Assembly (NCBI GenBank): GCA_030407315.1
Contig: JALQPE010001688.1
Span: 459,413 to 523,412 of the forward strand
DNA length: 64,000 nt
Direction: 5' to 3'
Source of the DNA: Asparagopsis taxiformis
Taxonomy: Eukaryota > Rhodophyta > Florideophyceae > Bonnemaisoniales > Bonnemaisoniaceae
Positions 1 through 10,366 of this stretch are shown here, one piece after another. Within the stretch, counting starts at the first letter, position 1, and each line of letters starts with the position of its first letter. The position numbers were made by a program, and so were the translations under genes. The notes under the pieces are model-generated. The model saw nothing but the letters and a program-made list of their open reading frames with translations, was not told the origin of the DNA and made no database searches.

Positions 1-1140
1 GGAAATGGTTGGGAACGAAAGCGACACAAACATTTCCTGCTCCGATCGCAGCCCGTCCAGCTTATCTGCCGCCTCACATTCGCTAGGAGTATGTCCAAGA
101 TTTACCACTTCATTTTCGAGCCAGCATAAAAATTTAGCCAAAGCAACGCCATCTCGCACATGCGACGCACGCATTCCATCTAGTTCGACGTCGTTCTTCT
201 TTGCCTTTGCCAGCGATATTGGGCCTTGTTTCTTGATGGTTTGGATGTCGCCATTGGCAGTTTCCAAAGTGTGCATGATGGCATAGTTACAATTATTCGG
301 ATCCATCCACACCCTGGATGAGTCATCCCATGACTTTTGCGCAAGATCTGACAACAAGGCATCATATGGCATAACGGTCACGTCGTTTTGCTTCAGATGA
401 TCGGCAACCTCATCTGAGAAGCGAGTTTCGTTCACGTAGAGTGTGGTTTGGGATTGGGTCAAGGTAACATAAGCCCAAAAGACGGGATTATAATCGACAT
501 CGGCTCCGCGCAGATTTAGTAACCAAGCGATTTCGTCCAACGCACTAACAATAAGCATGGAAGCATCCTTACTGGCCATTTTAGTTCGGAGCAGCTTGAG
601 CTTGGCTTGCACGGGAGTACCAGCCTGTTTTGTAGAATGTACGACAATGGTAGCAGCGGGATGTGCTGGACGCGCGGATGACCAAACTTGATCTACGAGA
701 TTCGGAACATCGTTAGGCAGCGTGACGAGAGAAATCGACGGAGAGAGATCGGAAGACAAGATGGCGTCATTGAAGCGATTCATTGTGTTGATAGAAACGG
801 TCTTGCCATCTATAGCTACCTTTGAACCAGGCGGGAGATTTTTGGCGAGCCACTCCTCGATGCTCGGATCTTCGTGCACCTTCATCATAGTGTACACCTG
901 AGGATCCAACTGTTTGGCCGCTTGTACAAAATAGCGGCCATCGGTCCAACAATAGGCGGCGTCCATGGTGACGAGAGCTGCGCCAGCGGATCCGTCAAAT
1001 CCGGAAATAAAGGCGCGTCTCTCATCGCAAGCGGCGACATATTCTGACATATGGGCGTCCTCGCTTGGAATGACAAAGGCATGATAGTGATGGTTGGCCA
1101 TGACAGCGCGCAGGGCGGCAACACGCTGAGAGCTAGTCAT
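1..1140 (-). CDS. Xaa-Pro aminopeptidase (aminopeptidase P), N-terminal part
   Basis: This frame is open from the ATG at 1140 to the window edge: 380 codons, with the C-terminal part outside the window. The translation begins MTSSQRVAALRAVM and carries family hallmarks: the FISGFDGSAGAALVT stretch near residue 45, the WTDGRYFVQA stretch near residue 65, and DEIAWLLNLRG near residue 225. These are typical of the eukaryotic cytosolic three-domain enzymes (XPNPEP1/APP1 type), which remove an N-terminal residue preceding proline and usually have about 600-700 residues. The metal-binding catalytic domain should lie to the left and cannot be checked. The frame stays open about 65 codons upstream without an ATG, so 1140 is the first possible start unless an upstream exon exists. 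It is divergent from glutamine synthetase. Family call is firm; localisation is inferred from the lack of an evident leader. Confidence 0.9.
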   Translation of the reverse strand, partial: MTSSQRVAALRAVMANHHYHAFVIPSEDAHMSEYVAACDERRAFISGFDGSAGAALVTMDAAYCWTDGRYFVQAAKQLDPQVYTMMKVHEDPSIEEWLAKNLPPGSKVAIDGKTVSINTMNRFNDAILSSDLSPSISLVTLPNDVPNLVDQVWSSARPAHPAATIVVHSTKQAGTPVQAKLKLLRTKMASKDASMLIVSALDEIAWLLNLRGADVDYNPVFWAYVTLTQSQTTLYVNETRFSDEVADHLKQNDVTVMPYDALLSDLAQKSWDDSSRVWMDPNNCNYAIMHTLETANGDIQTIKKQGPISLAKAKKNDVELDGMRASHVRDGVALAKFLCWLENEVVNLGHTPSECEAADKLDGLRSEQEMFVSLSFPTIS

Positions 1141-1792
1141 GGCTTTGATGTCTGACGGTAACGCCTGGGTAGGCGCACCGTTTTCACGCGTACGCTTAAT
1201 ATTGGAGGATGTTGGTGCGGGATTCGGTTGTGAGTGTTTCGGGCAGGGAGTGGTTGATGACAAAGCAAGGTTGGAAGCACAGATCTGCGATGTGGCAAAT
1301 GACGTAAGGGAGGTATTATTGTGAGCGCCAATGTGTTGTGTTCAACTCGATTGGCATTCCACTTGCTGTCAGCAAAGTCTGCGGTGTAACTGCGTGTTGA
1401 AATGGAAATGAATTTGGAATGTACGCAGTGAATACAGTACAAAATATTTGGGAATTAGTCACAAAAACCTGAAATATTTTTCGCAAGCACAGCAAGAGCA
1501 GATACATGATGGCCATGGTGGCAAATTTTAATTCGCTTTGTATCGCATTGCACAACATCTCCAGCAAGTGGGCGCGTGGTCATGAAACAATCCCACATGT
1601 CATGGTGTACGCTGCTGTGCCCACGCAACCGATTTGCGCAACAAATTCAGCCCTAATTTCAAGCCATTCACAGCCACAAACACGATCAATTGTTGCGTCC
1701 AAGATCCATACATCATCACTCCTCTGCGATCCGCTGTGACAATCGGTGCTCGCATCGATAGCATCCCGTTCATCAAACCAATCCCAACTATC
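1141..1792. promoter_or_regulatory. Divergent intergenic region, aminopeptidase / glutamine synthetase
   Basis: These 652 bp separate two divergently transcribed genes and must hold both promoters. I see no convincing TATA box, operator-like repeat or small gene; the short ORFs here lack ATG starts or resemble nothing. The 5' UTR of glutamine synthetase probably lies in its right part. Confidence 0.5.
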
Positions 1793-3007
1793 ATGGCGCC
1801 CATTCCTGCCTTTGTTTCATCCGGTCTCGGCCTCGCCGCTCGCACAGCAAACATTGCCGTCAACGCGCGTACCAGCATCCGACCAGCACCGCTCGCATCC
1901 ACACCCGTCCGCCATGCCGCTCGTTTCACCATGAATGCCACCAGCGCCGATGACGAGCTCACCAAACTGCTCAACCTCCCGCTCCCATCCTCCATCATTC
2001 AAGCCGAGTACGTCTGGCTCGATGCCGACTACAAACTTCGATCCAAGGGCCGCACCGTCAAGGCAGGCATTACCACTCCTGCCGATCTCCCCGAATGGAA
2101 TTATGACGGAAGCTCGACCGGCCAGGCACCTGGAGAGAACTCGGATGTGTTGCTCAAGCCCGTGGCAATTTTCAAGGACCCCTTCCGTGGCGGAGACCAT
2201 ATCCTCGTCATGTGTGACACGTACGATTCCAAGGGAGACCCCCTTCCGACCAATACTCGCTACTCGTGCAATAAGGTCATGTCCAATGCCAAGAACCTCG
2301 AGCCGTGGTTCGGTCTCGAACAGGAGTACTTCCTCATCGACCCCGCCACCGGTAAGCCATTGGGCTTCCCTGCCGACGGCGAGCCCGCTCCCCAGGGTCC
2401 GTACTATTGCGGTATCGGCGCGGAGAATGCTTTCGGCCGCGAGATTGCAGAGGCTAGCTGGCGCGCACAGCTCTATGCAGGGATCAAGGTCGGAGGTATC
2501 AATGCTGAGGTGGCACCTGGTCAGTGGGAGTTCCAAGTCGGCCCCTGCGAAGGCATTGAGGAGGGCGACATGATGTGGATTGCTCGTTACATTTTGGAAC
2601 GTGTCGCTGAGATTGCCGGCTACATTGTCAACTACGATCCCAAGCCAGTCAAGGGTGACTGGAACGGTTCCGGATGTCATTCCAACTTTTCGACAAAAGA
2701 AATGCGCGAGGATGGAGGATACGAAAAGGCAATTGTCCCCGCCCTCGACCGTCTTGGTTCCTACCAGGAGGAGCATATCTTGGCGTATGGTGAAGGTAAC
2801 GATCAGCGCTTAACTGGACAACATGAGACGGCGCCCATTACAGAATACCGCTGGGGTATTTCCGATCGTGGTGCCTCATGCCGCGTTGGTACCAGTGTTG
2901 TCAAAGAAGGAAAGGGCTATTTCGAAGATCGTCGCCCGGCAGGGAATTGCGATCCCTATGTTGTCACCAAGCTCTTGGTGAAGAACGGATGCGGTGTTTC
3001 TGAGTAG
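1793..3007 (+). CDS. Glutamine synthetase, type II (eukaryotic), organelle-targeted
   Basis: ATP-dependent ligation of ammonia to glutamate. The first ATG gives 404 residues. Residues 1 to about 50 are rich in Ala, Ser, Thr, Pro and Arg with no acidic residue, like a plastid or mitochondrial transit peptide; the mature part then has the usual GSII length. Motifs seen: the [16 protein letters not shown] beta-grasp signature near residue 103, [12 protein letters not shown] (Glu ligands of the metal sites) near 173, [10 protein letters not shown] near 209, [11 protein letters not shown] (ATP site) near 293, and a C-terminal [10 protein letters not shown] signature near 381. All catalytic motifs are intact and there is no intron. 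The upstream in-frame stretch to 1634 has no ATG, so 1793 is the start. The next gene, UTP15, is convergent. Identity is certain; which organelle it enters is not. Confidence 0.97.
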   Translation: MAPIPAFVSSGLGLAARTANIAVNARTSIRPAPLASTPVRHAARFTMNATSADDELTKLLNLPLPSSIIQAEYVWLDADYKLRSKGRTVKAGITTPADLPEWNYDGSSTGQAPGENSDVLLKPVAIFKDPFRGGDHILVMCDTYDSKGDPLPTNTRYSCNKVMSNAKNLEPWFGLEQEYFLIDPATGKPLGFPADGEPAPQGPYYCGIGAENAFGREIAEASWRAQLYAGIKVGGINAEVAPGQWEFQVGPCEGIEEGDMMWIARYILERVAEIAGYIVNYDPKPVKGDWNGSGCHSNFSTKEMREDGGYEKAIVPALDRLGSYQEEHILAYGEGNDQRLTGQHETAPITEYRWGISDRGASCRVGTSVVKEGKGYFEDRRPAGNCDPYVVTKLLVKNGCGVSE

Positions 3008-3393
3008 GCAGTCCATGGATAGGCTTTGGTGTGAGATGTAGTGGCCAGGTCATTTGAACTCCACATTTTGTCTCATAGGCATAGGTGCTGCTAATGGATT
3101 TGGTTCCGATACGTGTGTGCATCTCATAAAAATTATTTCATATAAACGTACAGAACTTTACAACACTTCATAATTAGACAGTTGGTAGGTTCAACTGTAA
3201 CTAGCTCAAAGGCATATACCTATGCACACCGAGAATCCCCAATACTACGATAGACTTCACGTACAGGTATTAACAAGGATAGCGTGGAACGAATTGACCT
3301 TTTTGTGCCAACGATGACTCCGCTGCAGGATCCCGACTGTCTGCACCCAAAAAGCACAGAGTGAACAAGTAATGAAAAAATCAACCAACATCC
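3008..3393. other. Convergent intergenic spacer
   Basis: This is 386 bp between two convergent 3' ends. It is AT-rich (for example around 3125-3180) and has no ORF worth reporting. It presumably holds both 3' UTRs and cleavage/polyadenylation sites. Confidence 0.5.
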
Positions 3394-5177
3394 TCAACTT
3401 GCTACCTTCGATGCATAGAACACGGCTTCAGCTGCACCTTGCAGAATAGTCATTTCCTGAGTCACTGCAACCTCTTTCCGAATATTGACAAGGATGCTAT
3501 AAAGATGCGAGTCTGCAACCTCATTCTGGCCAAAGTGGCGTCCATATATATCTAAGATGAGGTTCAACAGATGGGAAAGTCGCAACGAGTACTGTGGATC
3601 GCGCATGTTCTTCCGGATGATTTTCAACAGCGGACAGAGTTCCTCTATGGTCCTGCCTTTCAGAGCATCGCGCAGCTTCTCACGCAAGATTAGCTCCTCA
3701 ACGACACCGACGACAACACTGGCGTTACGAGTATCCACTGCTCGATCTAGAGCTTCACTGAACTGATGCTTTCTGAGGCAAATATCGTAATCCTTCAGTC
3801 GCGTCTTTTTCATACCACGGACGATAACATCACGCGAGTCTGTTGGTGTACTGCCACCTTTGCGGTCAAAATATCGACGAGTACCCGGACGAGGCTGGTC
3901 GAGATCCTGATCCAACCGCTCGAAGCCACGACCCCATCCTTCAAAATCCCGCTCGCGGAGCCCACCTGCTGGACCTGCGGGCTGGAGATCCTTCTTAAAG
4001 TTATGAGAAGCACGAACGTCAACAGTGCCGTCAGCCATCCCGACACCGTATCTTTTGCCGTCGGGAGAGATTGAAACAGACATAACATGCGATGGGAAAG
4101 ACATTGCGCCTTTGCTTTCGAAGCTTGACAGATCATGCAGCTTGAGACGACCATCCAGACCACCTGTCGCTAATGTACCAGACTCCGAGTGAACAGCCCC
4201 ACAGGTTACGGCCTTGGCGTGCGAAGCTATTCTGTGGACTAGCTTTCCACCAGCAAAGAAGTCCCAAACCTTGGCCTCCGGCCCTCCAATGGTAATAGCC
4301 CGAGCACCGCCAGGCAGAATTTGAACATCGTCAACCTGGTACTTGTGATCGAGAGTGAACAGACATTTTTGGGTGCGGAGGTCGTACAAACGCGCAAAAC
4401 GATCAGCAGATCCAACCATCCACACATGGCGAGAGGCAGGAGAAGCGCTCTGCGACCGGATGTAATCGTTCGCATCGTCCAAGGAAAAAAGGCTTTTGGC
4501 AGTAGGTAGATCCCATACTTTGAGCGTTGAATCATCAGAGCCAGTCATTATTCGTAGTCCATCAGAACTAAACCGCGCAGTTCGAACTGGACTGATGTGG
4601 AGAACATAATTCAGACAAAGGCAGGTTAGAAAATAGAATCGAGACTCGCGACCAATCAGCAGCTCTGATACGCATGGATCAGTGAAATTCGAAAGACTAT
4701 TAAGATGTAGATGTCCTCATTGGCTAGTAGTCCTAGGAGTGAACTAAAAAGCTCATCATTTCCAGGTAACTTAGAGCGATGCAACGACATGACATGAACT
4801 TACCCTTTGTGTCCCTTCAAGTCTCGTAAGATGGCACGACTTGCCATGTCGAAGACTCTGGCAGAACCATCAGCACAACCAGCGACCAGAAGACGACCAT
4901 CGTGCTTAAAGTGCGGGCTGTAAGCAACGTCCTTAAAACGACTAATGGTTCTACGAATCTGATCCGCATACGCGTCTATGATCGAGACCGAATAACCTGA
5001 GGCAGCTGCAAGCTCGTAAGGTGCACGGGGCGAAAAGCACACGTCTGTGACAGGGTCTTGGAGGGCATGATGAGACACTGAACGAAGTGAAAGAAGGTTG
5101 TGAATGTCAGAAGAGGGAACTAACAATGTTTCTTGCTGCCCTCGACCCACGTTGAGGGGAACAAATGCTTCACCCAT
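3394..5177 (-). CDS. UTP15: UTP15 homologue, U3 snoRNP / small-subunit processome WD40 protein
   Basis: A WD40 protein of the t-UTP/UtpA subcomplex needed for pre-18S rRNA transcription and processing in the nucleolus. Two exons: 5177-4804 and 4591-3394, giving 523 residues, close to the family's usual length. The 212-nt intron starts GTAAGT and ends CATCAG; the join restores a WD blade reading GHKGPVRTARFSSDGLRIMTG. Blades repeat through roughly residues 35-330, then comes an Arg-rich linker (RYFDRKGGSTP region) and the C-terminal UTP15 helical domain ending ...AAEAVFYASKVAS. The N-terminus before the first blade matches the family layout (residues 1-40). It is divergent from RPA1 by 510 bp. 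Exon boundaries are inferred from consensus and frame; function follows from family knowledge. Confidence 0.92.
4592..4803 (-). other. Spliceosomal intron in UTP15
   Basis: GTAAGT donor and a pyrimidine-bearing CATCAG acceptor. 212 nt is not a multiple of three, and the first exon would otherwise stop immediately after GHKG. Splicing joins two halves of one WD repeat. Confidence 0.9.
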
Positions 5178-5687
5178 TCTGTCTACGGCGATGGGAGCCC
5201 CGTATCGACGTCATGTAAGGCGAAAGACGCGACCGTGCCGATGCGGTATTAGAGTTTGCATAAAACAGGGCTTCAAGTCGAATTTATAGCCATTTAGCCA
5301 ACCTCACTGAAGCACCGTCGTCGGCACCAGACGTGCATCTGTGAGTGGGCAATGCTGATTTCTGATAAAAAATGGAACACGTTGCGTGGTGGTGAACTTT
5401 GTCAATGTAAGCTAGGGTTATGAGTCGTGCTTTACAGAAAAATTGATTTAAAACCATGGCTTGGCGCCAAAATGAAAATGAATATGAATCTGACCGCAAC
5501 GCCTCTCATGCTCATACAGCACATCCCACCGAGTAAAACGCTGTGTTCCCGCCAATATCTGCTGCCGACCTGATCACTCCTGAGCTAGGACCATACGTGC
5601 GCTGCACTCCATTGTCGGTCTCTGACGCAGTCGACTGTCCTCACCTTGAACACACGCCACTATCCTCAAGTCTGTCGATCTTTGAAG
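5178..5687. promoter_or_regulatory. Divergent intergenic region, UTP15 / RPA1
   Basis: 510 bp between divergent starts. A repeated feature is the presence of several short AAATGAAAATGAATATG-like purine stretches near 5470-5490. No clear TATA box, no small ORF with support. Confidence 0.4.
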
Positions 5688-7622
5688 ATGGAGCGTGCAT
5701 CTGAAATTTCCCCCGGTGCTATTCGCGATATATACACATCTGGCAAGAACTTCAAGAATCCCATAGTCCAGATAGTGGATCTGAAGAAGATTTCAGGTCA
5801 ACGACCAGAACCCAACGCTCCGGCCCGCTACAGGCTCAGTCTCAGTGATGGCGAACACTATCAGCAGGCGATGCTTGCCACCCAGCTGAATGAACTGGTG
5901 AATAACGGCACTATTATAGCTAACAGTCTCGTTCAACTCAACGACTTCATTGTGAACAACGTGCAAAACAAACGCATTGTTATCATTCTCAACATAGCCG
6001 TCCTTGCTAATCTGCCAGCAAAGGTGGGAAATCCAGTGGCTGTCGATTCCGCGCTTGGCAATGGCGCGCAAACTGCTCCACCACGTCAGATTCCCAACCA
6101 ATACCAGCAGCCAAATCATCAATTCAGACCGATGCCGGACATAAAGCCTACCAGCAATTCGTCATTTGGATTGCCTGGTACGAAACCATGGACTGCACCT
6201 CCCCCCGACAATCCGTATGGGTCCAAATCTTCCTCCGGCGTTATGTCGATGACGCAAACCGCGCCACACTCCAACTATCGACCGATTCAGAGTATTAATC
6301 CATATCAAAATGGATGGACCATTCGTGGGCGCTGTACGTTTAAGAGTGATCTGCGCAAGTTTCAGAATGCACGTGGTGAGGGACAGGTAATCAGCTTTGA
6401 ACTTACGGATGAATCTGGCTCCATTCGTGTAACGGCCTTTACTGATCATGCGCAATCTGTCCTTGACAAGGTCCACATGAATCGCATTTACAAAGTCACG
6501 CGTGGCTCTCTTAAGCAAGCAAATGAGAAGTATAATAGAAGTACGTCCAGCTTTGAGATGACTTTGGATCGAAACTCTGTCTTTGAGGAAGTTCAAGACG
6601 ACGGGTCGTTTATGCAGATCAAATACAATTTCACCAAAATCGCACAGCTCGATAATATTGCTGTGAAGGGAGCTTGTGACGTGGTGGGTGTTGTCACTGC
6701 TATTGGTCCGCTCGGTGAAATCATTATTCGAAGCACAGGAGAACCGTGTGAAAAACGATCCATCACAATCGCAGATGACTCAAATGCATCTGTTGAGCTG
6801 ACTCTGTGGCGCGCACAGGCCCAAAATTTCTTAACAGAATCTGACCTAGATCGCCACCCGGTGTTACTACTTCGAAATGCTAGTCGTGGTGATTTCGGGG
6901 GTGTTTCATTGAACATTACGCGATCAACAACCATCGAATTAGACCCTGTCTCTGTACCAGAAGCGAATACATTGAGGGCATGGTTTGACGCTGGTGGTCT
7001 GAATGGAGCCGCTCTTCAGTCGGTCACCAATGGACCTGGAGGCGCTGGAGGGAAAGTCACAGGAGAACGCAAGTCATTGGAGGAGGCTCGTGTGGAGGAC
7101 GTTGACCCCGTTTTCGCTACCGGCAGTGGAGGGAGTAATGCGTCGGCTATGTTTGTCATGCGTGGTGTCGTCAGTTTCGTCAATATGAAAAACGACTTGT
7201 ACTATCCAGGAGACCCAGATACGAAGAAGAAACTTATTGAATCTGCCCCTGGAATGTGGCAAAGCGAGAGCACTGGCAGACAATTAACGGACGATCAAGT
7301 TGGATGGCGTTATATTGTGTCGATGAAAATTATGGACTACTCGTCATCCAAGTGGGTTAGTGGGTTTGACGAAGTGGGGCAAGTTCTTTTTGGCCGTGAT
7401 GCCAAGGAGTTCCGGGAGCTGAAAGAGCGTGACCAGGGTCTATACGAGCACATCATTGAAGAGGCTACGTTCCGCCCTCTTGTGATGAAAATTCAGGTGA
7501 AAGAGAGGATGTGGAAAGATGAACAACAAATTCGGTACACGATATCGCGGGTTGAACCAGTCAACTTTTCTTCAGAAGGACATCAATTGTTGAAAGAGAT
7601 AGGAAGTTATGGCGCGATGTGA
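5688..7622 (+). CDS. RPA1: Replication protein A 70-kDa subunit (RPA1)
   Basis: Large subunit of the heterotrimeric ssDNA-binding protein used in replication, recombination and repair. 644 residues from the ATG at 5688; the in-frame sequence upstream has no ATG. Layout: N-terminal OB fold (residues 1 to about 110), a Pro/Gln/Asn-rich linker, DBD-A beginning near residue 200 (INPYQNGWTIRGRC), DBD-B about 310-430, and DBD-C from about 480 to the end (TFRPLVMKIQVKE and the final YTISRVEPVNF segment). The oddity is that the zinc ribbon normally inserted in DBD-C, four cysteines, has no cysteine here. Where the second Cys-x2-Cys pair is expected the protein reads WQSEST. No intron. Identity is firm from overall architecture; loss of the zinc site is read directly from the sequence. 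Confidence 0.95.
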   Translation: MERASEISPGAIRDIYTSGKNFKNPIVQIVDLKKISGQRPEPNAPARYRLSLSDGEHYQQAMLATQLNELVNNGTIIANSLVQLNDFIVNNVQNKRIVIILNIAVLANLPAKVGNPVAVDSALGNGAQTAPPRQIPNQYQQPNHQFRPMPDIKPTSNSSFGLPGTKPWTAPPPDNPYGSKSSSGVMSMTQTAPHSNYRPIQSINPYQNGWTIRGRCTFKSDLRKFQNARGEGQVISFELTDESGSIRVTAFTDHAQSVLDKVHMNRIYKVTRGSLKQANEKYNRSTSSFEMTLDRNSVFEEVQDDGSFMQIKYNFTKIAQLDNIAVKGACDVVGVVTAIGPLGEIIIRSTGEPCEKRSITIADDSNASVELTLWRAQAQNFLTESDLDRHPVLLLRNASRGDFGGVSLNITRSTTIELDPVSVPEANTLRAWFDAGGLNGAALQSVTNGPGGAGGKVTGERKSLEEARVEDVDPVFATGSGGSNASAMFVMRGVVSFVNMKNDLYYPGDPDTKKKLIESAPGMWQSESTGRQLTDDQVGWRYIVSMKIMDYSSSKWVSGFDEVGQVLFGRDAKEFRELKERDQGLYEHIIEEATFRPLVMKIQVKERMWKDEQQIRYTISRVEPVNFSSEGHQLLKEIGSYGAM

Positions 7623-7836
7623 GTGCACTATTACCACACTCGCCAACTTGTGGATAGCCGACAATGCATAAAGATGAAAAGTACATCCACATGTACTTTT
7701 ACCGCGTCGAATCGTTTCGTCTCTTTTGCTTTACATGTTCTATACAGGATTCAGCGGCACACGGACCTAAGCATGCTCCCTAGTCTACTGTACAAATTGC
7801 GAGCGTCTCGAAATACTGACTGTTGCAAGCGCTAGA

Positions 7837-8766
7837 TCACTTGGCTGGAGAAGATTGTTCTGCAGTTGCATCGATACTGTCCTTAGCGGCAGCTTGCACC
7901 AAAAGCGAGCCCAAACCATTATGAGATACTCTATGTCGCAACAACGCTTGCGTTCCGGGCAATTCAGCTGGTTTATCGGACGATGTAAGTTCAGCAAAAC
8001 GACGTAAATCGTAGAACGGTGTGCCAGGTCGAAGACCATCCGGCGCAAGACTAGATACGACGCGAACCAAGGCGACGATTCCAGTGGTAGCGGTGTCAAT
8101 TTTGGTATCCAATTGTTCGATTCTTGAATTGACATCACCGAGCATATCTTGAACATTTGTGACTTCGGTACCAACTTCCGTTATACCATCTTTAACTTCC
8201 GCCACCTCTGTTTCAATTTTCTGCGTCAGAGACGTTCGCACCTTATCCACACGCGCTTCTATCATTTTGAGCCGTTCGCCGAGGTCGCGTCGCACGGCAC
8301 CGACGGCGCCACTCACACGTGTTATTCCCTTCTGCATTGCTAGAATGGTGTCGTTGAAGGTGGATTGACTGACCCATGCTAAATCTCGGAGCGATACTCC
8401 GCGCCAACGTGCAATGTAGAAGACGATGCCGCCAGCGACAACAGCGGTGACGCTCCATCCCAATGTGGATAAGATGTCTGTGACGAGGTCGGATGTTCGC
8501 TTATCGTTTCCTTGACCCATGATTACAACGGAGCGATCGCCTGCTTTAGAAACTTCTCTGGTGAGTGTCTCCATTTGTTTGGAGAGCAATGAAATGTCGG
8601 GATTGTGCGAATTTGCATTGCTCGTATCGGAGGATTGGTTTGACCTGGTCTGAAGGAGAATATCTGTAGCGAAGGAGCGCGCTTTGTCAGAATTGTTATA
8701 CAAATATGTTCCGCCATATCCGGCGCCGAACACCATGGCTAACGTTCGGACGCCAATTGTAGCCAT
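7837..8766 (-). CDS. DUF1664-like membrane-anchored coiled-coil protein
   Basis: 309 residues from the ATG at 8766. The N-terminus MATIGVRTLAMVFGAGYGG is a short hydrophobic Gly-rich segment; a second, clear transmembrane helix lies near residues 90-110 (STLGWSVTAVVAGGIVFYIA). Residues about 125-230 are a long amphipathic coiled coil (repeated V/I/L spacing, many K/E/D/T, no proline). This order (Gly-rich N-terminal segment, membrane helix followed by Trp-rich turn, long coiled coil) matches the plant DUF1664 family of organelle-associated proteins with no settled function. I recognise the layout rather than individual signature residues, so the family call is moderate. Convergent with RPA1 (214 bp apart). 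Confidence 0.6.
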   Translation of the reverse strand: MATIGVRTLAMVFGAGYGGTYLYNNSDKARSFATDILLQTRSNQSSDTSNANSHNPDISLLSKQMETLTREVSKAGDRSVVIMGQGNDKRTSDLVTDILSTLGWSVTAVVAGGIVFYIARWRGVSLRDLAWVSQSTFNDTILAMQKGITRVSGAVGAVRRDLGERLKMIEARVDKVRTSLTQKIETEVAEVKDGITEVGTEVTNVQDMLGDVNSRIEQLDTKIDTATTGIVALVRVVSSLAPDGLRPGTPFYDLRRFAELTSSDKPAELPGTQALLRHRVSHNGLGSLLVQAAAKDSIDATAEQSSPAK

Positions 8767-9415
8767 GGTATCAAGGTAGTGCGTGAGGTAAATGTGCGAA
8801 ATCTACTGAAAGCGTAGAGTGGAATTGTGGTTGCACACATTAGAGAGCGAATTGAACCTGAAGCATTGGGACTGCAGAGTTCAATGACGGTGAACATATG
8901 CCAGAACGTCTTGTGTAACAGTAAAGCACCATGTCGTTGAAAGTGGTCAACTGATTTGAAGCTTTCTGCTCGGCGTGCGGCCGTGGCCCATGGGCTCGGA
9001 AAGAGCAAAAAGAGATTCACAGTATGATGAACGAGTTGTGTACACTTGTCCGTTGTTGAAAGGCTATATGGATTTTATGATGCAATCCCATGAAAGCTAT
9101 TGGAAAAATGAAAATTCGAAAACGGTTTTTGCATTTCTGGAAAGGAACGAAAAATCTGTTGGCTACTTGTCACGATTATTTTAAAATAATTTATTTTGTG
9201 TGTATTAGATGTCGAGATCTAAAAGATTATTTCGCGCCAAATGACATTTACACGCAAACACCATGATGCATTCCGTGCGGGCCTGATGCACTTACCTTTG
9301 TGCCTTAGCTTCTGCCTTGCTTGCCCATAGACCCTGTTGGTGTGACTGCAGCTCGGCTCATTTCCCCAAAATCAGTCATAATCCGTTTGTCCATTCATTC
9401 AACTTGCACTCCTCA
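8767..9415. promoter_or_regulatory. Divergent intergenic region, DUF1664-like / SLBP
   Basis: 649 bp between divergent starts. An AT-rich block (9170-9240) includes TTTTAAAATAATTTATTTTG, a possible TATA region, but about 200 bp from the SLBP start. No ORF with support. Confidence 0.4.
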
Positions 9416-10090
9416 ATGTCTAATTCGAAGAAGTCTTCCGGAGCCGTCGCGTCTTCAGACCCAGCAGCATCACACACTTTCACACGCCGCAGAAGTCCCG
9501 ACCCTGTGCCATCTAGAAGGCCGTGGAAGAGACGACGAACATGGGCTGACGAAGTGGATCGCATGGCTCTTGCAAACGGTATTGAAACGGACCAACATCG
9601 CATTGCACAACGCCAAAAGCAAATTGATTTCGGTAAAAACACTCTCGCCTATGACAAGTACTCATCGGCAATGCCGCGTGAGAAGAGAGTCAGAGGTGAT
9701 CCCATGACCCCTCTCGCACGTCAGAAGTGCTCTAAACGCTGTTTTGTTGGTCAACTGACCGCTTGGAAAAAGAAAGTTTACCAGTGGGTCGACGAACACG
9801 AAGCAGCTACCAAAGAAGATTCCAAACCCATTGAGAATGAGGTCGCTAAATGTACCACTAATGGCGCTAAATCCGATAATCCGAGTACCGCTGCAATTGC
9901 GAAGAATAATGAAGAACCTGACGTACCTTGTGATGACGAGGATTTGAACGACCTCGATGATATCCAGCTGGACGATTTCGGCAACGTTATTGAACCGAGC
10001 ACTACTAAACCAATGTTGAAGGAGCAGGAGGAAACGACTGAAAAGCCCGACCGGAACGAATCGCCTCCCTCCATCTTCGATACCTACTAA
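9416..10090 (+). CDS. SLBP: Histone RNA hairpin-binding protein (SLBP-like)
   Basis: 224 residues from the first ATG. Residues about 55-125 form the RNA-binding domain: RQKQIDFGKNTLAYDKYS is the diagnostic RRQKQI-GKNT-Y signature, and the domain ends with the expected aromatic/basic helix (LTAWKKKVYQWVDEHE). The family binds the 3' stem-loop of replication-dependent histone mRNAs and controls their processing, export and translation. N-terminal residues 1-50 are Ser/Arg-rich and basic; the C-terminus is acidic with a run of Asp/Glu (DDEDLNDLDDIQLDD). The middle of the domain (MTPLARQKCSKRCF) differs from the animal TPNK-containing loop but keeps a Thr-Pro. Single exon. The identification rests on the signature, not on alignment scores. 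Confidence 0.85.
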   Translation: MSNSKKSSGAVASSDPAASHTFTRRRSPDPVPSRRPWKRRRTWADEVDRMALANGIETDQHRIAQRQKQIDFGKNTLAYDKYSSAMPREKRVRGDPMTPLARQKCSKRCFVGQLTAWKKKVYQWVDEHEAATKEDSKPIENEVAKCTTNGAKSDNPSTAAIAKNNEEPDVPCDDEDLNDLDDIQLDDFGNVIEPSTTKPMLKEQEETTEKPDRNESPPSIFDTY

Positions 10091-10366
10091 ATTTGTATAC
10101 ACTGACAATTGTAACTGCTGCTCCTGTACAAGTCATGTACTTATTGCATGTAAATCAGTGTTGTTTATCTGAGTAAACTGATTAGTCGAATCGAGGACTA
10201 CATGAACATCTCGAGTCTCATTCCAATTACGTCCAAATTTCAACCTGTACAATGCGGCTCTCACGAACCGCCTCTCTTAAACCCAAAGTTATCCACCATC
10301 GCTGTTCAGTAACGCAACCTTCCTCCAACCATGCTTTCCGGTGCGCGCATATTCCCTACCACCGAC

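Noticed and set aside
1817..2776. 319-codon minus-strand ORF opposite glutamine synthetase
   Set aside because: Lies wholly antisense to a strongly conserved coding region; a shadow of GS codon bias.
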